A DNA stretch of 41,550 bases from contig CAZRVH010000010.1 of the NCBI GenBank assembly GCA_964603635.1, positions 1-41,550 on the forward strand. Reading direction: 5' to 3'. Positions within the stretch are counted from its first letter, which is position 1, and every line of letters begins with the position of its first letter. The position numbers were made by a program, and so were the translations under genes. Positions 37,801-41,550 of this stretch are shown in pieces. The notes under the pieces were generated by a model. That model had not been told where the DNA came from and ran no database searches. It saw only the letters and a list, made by a program, of their open reading frames with translations. This DNA is from CAZRVH01 sp964603635. Its GTDB lineage: Bacteria > Patescibacteriota > Gracilibacteria > Peribacterales > Peribacteraceae.

Positions 37801-38581
37801 GCCTCCGTCACTGCAACGGCATCTTGCCGCGCTCGCCGACGCCCCCGTCATGGCAATGGCGCATATGACGTTCGTGCGGGGCAAGGAAGCGGGAAAGACA
37901 GTGGGCTATCGAAATATGACCAATAAACGATCGGCGGATGCTTTCGTCGCAAACGGCATAAAGGTAGAAAACGATTCGTCTAAAATTGGCGGATGGTTTG
38001 TGAGAGAAGACAACACGTCGTATGATCCATTGTTTATTCCACTTCAAAAACCCATCAGCACGAAACTCAACCTCTCGCAAACCATCGAAATAGTAAACGT
38101 GGACACGCAGAAAGATGGCATGGCACTGTTGCGATATAACTATTTTAACTACGGAAACCTCGACTCTGCCGGACGACGAGGGACACCCCTGAACATCGCG
38201 ATCCTTCTTCCCATGGAACAGGCCAAGGCAATCCAAGCCGAACTGAAACAACATCCCGATTCGGTCCGCACATTCTTTATCGCCGCGGCCCAGGATGTCG
38301 ACCGCGCGGACTATATCTGGACCGAGCGTGCACCCAACTACGCGGACATTACCAAGCAGCGTATGTTCTTCACGGAATCAACGCGCAAAGACAATACGGA
38401 CAGTGCCGGCTCTTACCGTATGAGTATCATCAAAAACGAAGGGAGCGCATGGGTTGCGGACACCCCCACGCAGGCAGAGGCGCGATTGATTGAAAGCCAT
38501 CAAAGGTATCTTCAGCCGCGCCAAACACCGGCGACACAGCCCGAACCCAAAAAAGGATTCTTGGCGTCACTCTTCGGATAA
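34823..38581 (+). CDS. Very large hypothetical protein (1252 residues)
   Basis: No full-length family recognised. Residues about 1-430 are acidic, helical, coiled-coil-rich. A Gly/Ala hydrophobic segment of about 38 residues (near 440-478, KIGGMIAAGIAVGIATGG and following) could insert in a membrane. It is followed by a helical region (about 490-640) of the kind found near the ends of large CPR proteins. Two Pro-rich zones follow, at about 801-830 (two PPPVL-x-N units) and 933-970. The C-terminal domain (about 985-1240) is mixed alpha/beta and may be the effector. There is no signal peptide. It lies 6 bases after the SLH-CAP gene and 82 bases before a PP2C phosphatase, so the three probably act together at the cell envelope (inference). 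Confidence 0.6.
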   Translation: MTPESFQERPGQKANPESKDANNPDTRNGAASEREGKLRAVADDFLGKEKAAAAQPVAADAEYTMNRVDESLGYLPFLEHLLEEMKDKDEWTWDGADEAAKEKALLQSAALAVRTNIKKLSDALGAVPDTNGKEYGRLRSLYLDRAKRLTELTASVHEEEENAELRNAQLAVEQAQEMLPHMGMDEAIDWVAQTLAAIDGNDWQSSGLKETYGLLINACKAGLQKKIAEEKGSIGNDPAKASAFCGHAMELATLFTDRGSPIDSDLTDIDFAAGMAKDAMGFEELAMRYMEKTLGEKNPLKEYVSDKKRGVLDKIAALPEGTRTDPQVLEMQRKIDADPMSIQEISEQYAILRTLEAQFNGEKTTDIQGEINGKMTAFLENAYETFERFLDGDMGGAANLQDIDAAVGAPGMTAMQIEAWTLLSDIQGYGYDIGDKTWSYVAAGAKIGGMIAAGIAVGIATGGLGVVAAALAGGAAMTGVNAVVNQQGFDNLDDALKTYGKDFAINATTMGAARYLSAGRAAYQLSRAGLLKDAGGLSKITGIAGQKGGARILGSIDDASSIGTRLAGATLEGTADLALGTTLDTAITGGEFLDNLKNNAMFFGLGYAEFAGAGLRKLRGLPNEDLHGLAQTVNKANMQRINIQKITGGVSLEELLSSADPADLLRKNGVGESELKQVFEELDGLRKTKAEFEAAFEKAAALPDAPNAAAPQSDEEKIEVIKTTIMALPDTAEGLAKRVEGGAFVLGLKATDLSETQAKAILDAHAVKMKDGKKYSPAELKQKMQILKQGGFTREQVATLLRMGVCGVAPPPVLKNKAFGVPPPPVLPNRRNANTVTAADKPRPQPKALEKVSVTLTQGLPANDRATNRPTTVKPGQYEAMITQSGIHVILEKVGSGYRMYEVQPGTIFEASKTTAPAVQPQAPKAAPSAVQRNTPSVPPPPAAPRRPAASPSPTPSGSPSQAPRAPKLSVSPALQATINKAAKLGHEAPDAMPPSLQRHLAALADAPVMAMAHMTFVRGKEAGKTVGYRNMTNKRSADAFVANGIKVENDSSKIGGWFVREDNTSYDPLFIPLQKPISTKLNLSQTIEIVNVDTQKDGMALLRYNYFNYGNLDSAGRRGTPLNIAILLPMEQAKAIQAELKQHPDSVRTFFIAAAQDVDRADYIWTERAPNYADITKQRMFFTESTRKDNTDSAGSYRMSIIKNEGSAWVADTPTQAEARLIESHQRYLQPRQTPATQPEPKKGFLASLFG

Positions 38582-38648
38582 AGGGGAGTTCGCACGCACC
38601 CTCCAGAAAAGCCGGCATCGGCAACGTCGACACCGGCGTCCTTTTCGC

Positions 38649-38654
38649 TATCAT
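38649..38654 (+). promoter_or_regulatory. Possible internal leaderless promoter of the PP2C gene
   Basis: TATCAT-GACATGCC-ATG, spacing 8, no clear -35. It would allow expression independent of the upstream genes. Confidence 0.4.
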
Positions 38655-38662
38655 GACATGCC

Positions 38663-39640
38663 ATGCCAACGAAACCCAAATCCACGGCAGAATCGATGAC
38701 GCACACGGAACATGCCCCCGCGTCCGAAGCGCCGTTGATACGGATGGCGCGTGCAAAGACCCGGGTACGGCTGAAGGGTGCGATCAGCATCGACCCGGAG
38801 CCCCGGGTACTCGACGGCGGGGACGCGGACAGCCTCGCCGCATCATTGCGCATGTTCGACATGCCCTATGCGAGGGTCGCGGCGGCCACGGACAAAGGAG
38901 TGGAGTACAAAGATCGCAACGAAGACAGGGTGGCCGTGTACGCGCCCGGGAATTTCGTCGCGGTCGTCGATGGGATGGGCGGATACAAAAACGGACGGGA
39001 AGCCGCCGATATCCTCGCCAATGCGCTGGCACGATATCCGGAAGATCCCTCCGAAGCGGTATGGGATGCCAGGAAACGGATGTCACATCTCGGAAGTAAT
39101 GACGGGGCGGTCTTCGTCTCGGGCCGCATCCTCGTGCAAGGCAACAACCGCCGATACCTGGAGGTACGGCAGGCGGGGGACGCGCGACTCCTGGTGGCAC
39201 GACCGCACGGATCGATCGCGTTTTGCACCAAGGACCAAGGAGTGACCCAATATAAAGTGGACAAGGGCGAGATAACGCCTGACGAAGCCCTCTACGACCG
39301 GGAAAGGCACCTCATTCTTGAGTATGTCTCGAAAAGCCACGGGCATCCCTATGCGTACCGCCGGGTCCTTTTGACAAAAGGAGACCGCGTCTACCTGTGT
39401 TCCGACGGCATCGGGGACAACCTGACGTCGCAAGAAACGGTGGACATCGGGAAAGATCGCAATCTGGAACAAACGATGCGCCTGATATCCGATATTACGC
39501 GGGACAGAATGCAGGCATCGATACGCATGGCCGCCGAAGTGACGGATGGCAGACGCCGACGGGAGGGCAGGTTCTCGGACGGATATCTTTTGCAACCGAA
39601 ACGGGATAACCGCGCATTGGCGATCATGGATATCCTGTAA
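38663..39640 (+). CDS. PP2C-family serine/threonine phosphatase
   Basis: A 325-residue PPM/PP2C-type phosphatase. Motifs are DKGVEYKDRNEDR (85-89), AVVDGMGGY (DG at 103-104), GDARLLV (172-178), LCSDGIGDNLT (Asp248) and RDNRALAIM (Asp315-Asn316). These give the Mg/Mn-binding aspartates and the phosphate-binding arginine, so it should be active on phosphoserine/threonine. The N-terminal 60 residues are a charged extension. No cognate Ser/Thr kinase is in the window. It is convergent with rpsE with a 9-base gap; GTAAGC-ATACC-GCTTAC (39637-39653) overlaps both stop codons and may be a two-way stop signal. Confidence 0.88.
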   Translation: MPTKPKSTAESMTHTEHAPASEAPLIRMARAKTRVRLKGAISIDPEPRVLDGGDADSLAASLRMFDMPYARVAAATDKGVEYKDRNEDRVAVYAPGNFVAVVDGMGGYKNGREAADILANALARYPEDPSEAVWDARKRMSHLGSNDGAVFVSGRILVQGNNRRYLEVRQAGDARLLVARPHGSIAFCTKDQGVTQYKVDKGEITPDEALYDRERHLILEYVSKSHGHPYAYRRVLLTKGDRVYLCSDGIGDNLTSQETVDIGKDRNLEQTMRLISDITRDRMQASIRMAAEVTDGRRRREGRFSDGYLLQPKRDNRALAIMDIL

Positions 39641-39649
39641 GCATACCGC

Positions 39650-40261
39650 TTACTTCGCGTCCTTCTTGTCCTTCTTGGCAACGACGCCTCCGTGCTTGAT
39701 GTCATCGGCGCCGACCGTCGTGACCTGGACGACGTCCTTGTTCACTTCGGCGACTTCGAGATCCTTCTGGCGTGCGGGCTTGAGCAGCTTGAGCGCCTTG
39801 AACGTGGCCTGGGCGTTGACGAGCTTGTTTCCCGTGCCGAAGCGCTTGGCCAAGACGTTCTTGACTCCGGCGTGATCCAACACGACGCGCAGGGCTCCTC
39901 CGGCGATGATTCCCGTTCCTTCGGACGCGGGCATGATGCGGAGTTTGGCGGACTTGAATTTGACGTCGACCTGGTGCGGGATCGTTCCCTTCACGAGCGG
40001 GATGCGGATCATGTAGCGCTTGGCGTCCTTCGTAGCCTTCTGGACGGCAACCTGCACTTCGTTCGCCTTGCCCGTACCCATGCCCACGCGGCCCTTGCGG
40101 TCACCAACGACCACGACGGCGCGGAAACGCATGCGGCGACCTCCCTTCACCACGCGGGTGACGCGGTCCAACGAGAGCGTCGTTTCCGTGAACTCGGAGG
40201 GGGCGCGCTGACCGCGGTCTCGCTTGTTCTGACGGTCGGTGTTGGTGGTCTTTGCGGACAT
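39650..40261 (-). CDS. rpsE: 30S ribosomal protein S5
   Basis: A 203-residue S5 protein. Its dsRBD-like N-terminal domain has LSLDRVTRVVKGGRRMRFRAVVVVGDRKGRVG and GKANEVQVAVQKA. The C-terminal domain contains IPLVKGTIPHQVDVKF and a basic/acidic tail. It lines the mRNA entry channel. The expected next gene, rpmD (L30), is missing and replaced by the plus-strand insert. The leader holds CCCAACCCTAACCCTAATCC, closely similar to the leader of rpsD, with no Shine-Dalgarno. Confidence 0.97.
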   Translation of the reverse strand: MSAKTTNTDRQNKRDRGQRAPSEFTETTLSLDRVTRVVKGGRRMRFRAVVVVGDRKGRVGMGTGKANEVQVAVQKATKDAKRYMIRIPLVKGTIPHQVDVKFKSAKLRIMPASEGTGIIAGGALRVVLDHAGVKNVLAKRFGTGNKLVNAQATFKALKLLKPARQKDLEVAEVNKDVVQVTTVGADDIKHGGVVAKKDKKDAK

Positions 40262-40288
40262 TGTAGGATTAGGGTTAGGGTTGGGAGT

Positions 40289-40633
40289 TTAGAACTGGAG
40301 GCCTCCTTCGCGGGCGCCATCGGCCAGAGCCTTCACGCGGCCGTGGTACTTGTAGGCGTTGCGATCGAAGACGACGGAGGTAATACCGGCGTCCTTGGCC
40401 TTCTTGGCCAGGAGTTCGCCGACTTTCTTGGCGCCCTCCACGGTCATCTTCGCCTTGGCCTCCTTCGTGGAAGCAGATGTGAGGGTCTTGCCCGTCGTGT
40501 CGTCCACCACCTGCGCGCGGATCTGCGTGAGGGAGCGGTGCACCGTGAGGCGCGGACGCGCGGTCGTACCCGTAACACGGGCGCGGATGCGCTTCTTGCG
40601 GGAGAGCCGAGAGATGGAGCGTGTAAGCGTCAT
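40289..40633 (-). CDS. rplR: 50S ribosomal protein L18
   Basis: A 114-residue L18 protein: SRLSRKKRIRARVTGTTARPRLTVHRSL, AQVVDDTTGKTLTSAST, FDRNAYKYHGRVKALADGAREGGLQF. It binds 5S rRNA. Five bases from rplF and 27 bases from rpsE, in the canonical order. Confidence 0.97.
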   Translation of the reverse strand: MTLTRSISRLSRKKRIRARVTGTTARPRLTVHRSLTQIRAQVVDDTTGKTLTSASTKEAKAKMTVEGAKKVGELLAKKAKDAGITSVVFDRNAYKYHGRVKALADGAREGGLQF

Positions 40634-40638
40634 GGGGA

Positions 40639-41196
40639 TTATGCGGACTTGGCGGCGGCGGCCTTACCGACCTTGCGGCGGACCTGCTCGTCGATGTAAC
40701 GGATGCCTTTGCCCTTGTACGGCTCAGGCGGGCGGAGTTCGCGGATCTGGGCTGCGACCTGTCCTACCATCTGCTTGTCGGCGCCCTTGATGTAGAGGAT
40801 GTTCTTGTTCTTCTCGTCCTGGGCAATCTCGATGTTCGCCGGAATGACGAAGTCGATCGGATGGCTGTGGCCGAGGTTGAGGACGAGGAGGGTCTTGCTC
40901 TTCACGTTCGCCTTGTAACCCACTCCGATGATCTCAAGCGTCTTCTGGTAACCGTCGGACACGCCCTTCACCATGTTGGCGATGATGGCGCGCGTCAGGC
41001 CGTGGCGTGCGCGTGCGGCCTTGGAGTCGTCCTTGCGCTCGACGGTCACGACGTTCTCTTCCACCTTCACGGAGACCTCCGGAAGGAGAACGTAGGTCAG
41101 TTCTCCCTTGCCTCCCTTGACGGAGACCGTGGAGCCCTTCACCTCAAGGGTGACGCCGCTCGGGAGTGCCACTGATTTGCGTCCAATGCGAGACAT
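40639..41196 (-). CDS. rplF: 50S ribosomal protein L6
   Basis: A 185-residue L6 protein with two repeated RNA-binding folds. MSRIGRKSVALPSGVTLEVKG at the N-terminus, ARHGLTRAIIANMVKGVSDGYQKTLEIIGVGY in the middle, and the C-terminal RPPEPYKGKGIRY signature. It starts one base after the rpsH stop. It binds near the sarcin-ricin loop of 23S rRNA. Confidence 0.97.
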   Translation of the reverse strand: MSRIGRKSVALPSGVTLEVKGSTVSVKGGKGELTYVLLPEVSVKVEENVVTVERKDDSKAARARHGLTRAIIANMVKGVSDGYQKTLEIIGVGYKANVKSKTLLVLNLGHSHPIDFVIPANIEIAQDEKNKNILYIKGADKQMVGQVAAQIRELRPPEPYKGKGIRYIDEQVRRKVGKAAAAKSA

Positions 41197-41197
41197 G

Positions 41198-41550
41198 TTA
41201 GGCGATGGTACAGAGAACTTCTCCGCCGATCTTCTTCCTGCGGGCGTCGGCGTCGGTCATGATTCCTTCGCTCGTCGTGAGGACGGCGATGCCGTAACCG
41301 CGGAGGATGGGCTTCAGTTCCTCGGACTTCGCGTAGACGCGGCGTCCGGGCTTGGAGACACGGGAGAGGAGAAGCTGCTTTTCAGGGTTGAAGGTGACTT
41401 CGATGTCCTGCTTCGGGGCATCGCCCGTCACTTTCACGTCGGCGATCCATCCTTCCTTCTTCAGGAGTTCGCAGAGTTGGAGCTTCATCTTGGAATGCGG
41501 TGCGGAGCAGGTGGCCTTGCGGGCGTTCTGCGCGTTGCGCATGCGGGTGA
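41198..41550 (-). CDS. rpsH: 30S ribosomal protein S8 (5' end outside the window)
   Basis: The last 116 residues of S8. The window edge cuts it just before TRMRNAQNARKATCSAPHS; the family starts about 8-10 residues earlier. The remainder is complete: MKLQLCELLKKEGWIADVKV, KPGRRVYAKSEELKPILRGYGIAVLTTSEGIMTDADARRKKIGGEVLCTIA. The SGIMTD-type motif reads TSEGIMTD. It binds helix 21 of 16S rRNA. Confidence 0.95.
   Translation of the reverse strand, partial: TRMRNAQNARKATCSAPHSKMKLQLCELLKKEGWIADVKVTGDAPKQDIEVTFNPEKQLLLSRVSKPGRRVYAKSEELKPILRGYGIAVLTTSEGIMTDADARRKKIGGEVLCTIA

Noticed and set aside
40262..40288. Telomere-like TTAGGG repeats
   Set aside because: Only two to three units, always in the leader of ribosomal genes on the minus strand; better explained as a C-rich leader motif.

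Overview
The window looks like the chromosome of an uncultured bacterium of the Candidate Phyla Radiation (Patescibacteria), probably near the Peregrinibacteria/Peribacteria. This is inference from gene content. The ribosomal-protein cluster has no rpmD (L30) between rpsE and rplO, as is usual in that radiation. TrmB-like regulators, SLH/CAP surface proteins and many small proteins with no recognisable family also fit. TGA ends many genes, so the standard bacterial code applies.

Layout. 1-4.9 kb: end of enolase, a histidine phosphatase, an adenylate-kinase-like enzyme, a lipoprotein, a membrane protein, and a TrmB-like regulator divergent from an unknown gene across an operator-like palindrome. 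5-11 kb: tRNA-Leu, a candidate small RNA, an unknown protein, an M28 peptidase, a TIM-barrel isomerase and ftsH. 11-16 kb (minus strand): the run rpiB-rpe-DUF192-small membrane protein, then tpiA-SPFH and dprA. 16.1-19.2 kb: an A+T-rich accessory island starting at an intact tRNA-Thr. It holds GIY-YIG, aminoglycoside-acetyltransferase-like, methyltransferase and lipoprotein genes separated by pieces of the same tRNA and by short direct repeats. 19.2-24.8 kb: cupin, Nudix, PPC/DUF296, a tandem paralogue pair, a lone receiver domain, and a four-helix-bundle gene with an in-frame TGA.

24.8-41.5 kb is the spc/alpha/L13-S9 ribosomal cluster on the minus strand, read rpsH-rplF-rplR-rpsE // rplO-secY-adk-(coiled coil)-map-infA-rpmJ-rpsM-rpsK-rpsD-rpoA-rplQ-rplM-rpsI. 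It is split by a 6-kb plus-strand insert (SLH-CAP protein, 1252-residue protein, PP2C phosphatase) exactly where rpmD would lie.

Three observations stand out. (1) At least fifteen genes have a good -10 hexamer 6-9 nt before their ATG and no Shine-Dalgarno, implying widespread leaderless mRNAs; ribosomal-protein genes instead have C-rich, SD-less leaders. (2) The C-terminal coding ends of secY and ftsH are repeated just downstream, with mostly (ftsH) or only (secY) synonymous differences, as if something had inserted at the 3' ends of conserved genes. (3) The tRNA-Thr island looks like an array of one-gene modules each bounded by tRNA-3'-end-like sequence. Together (2) and (3) suggest an insertion process that targets gene 3' ends and reconstitutes them.
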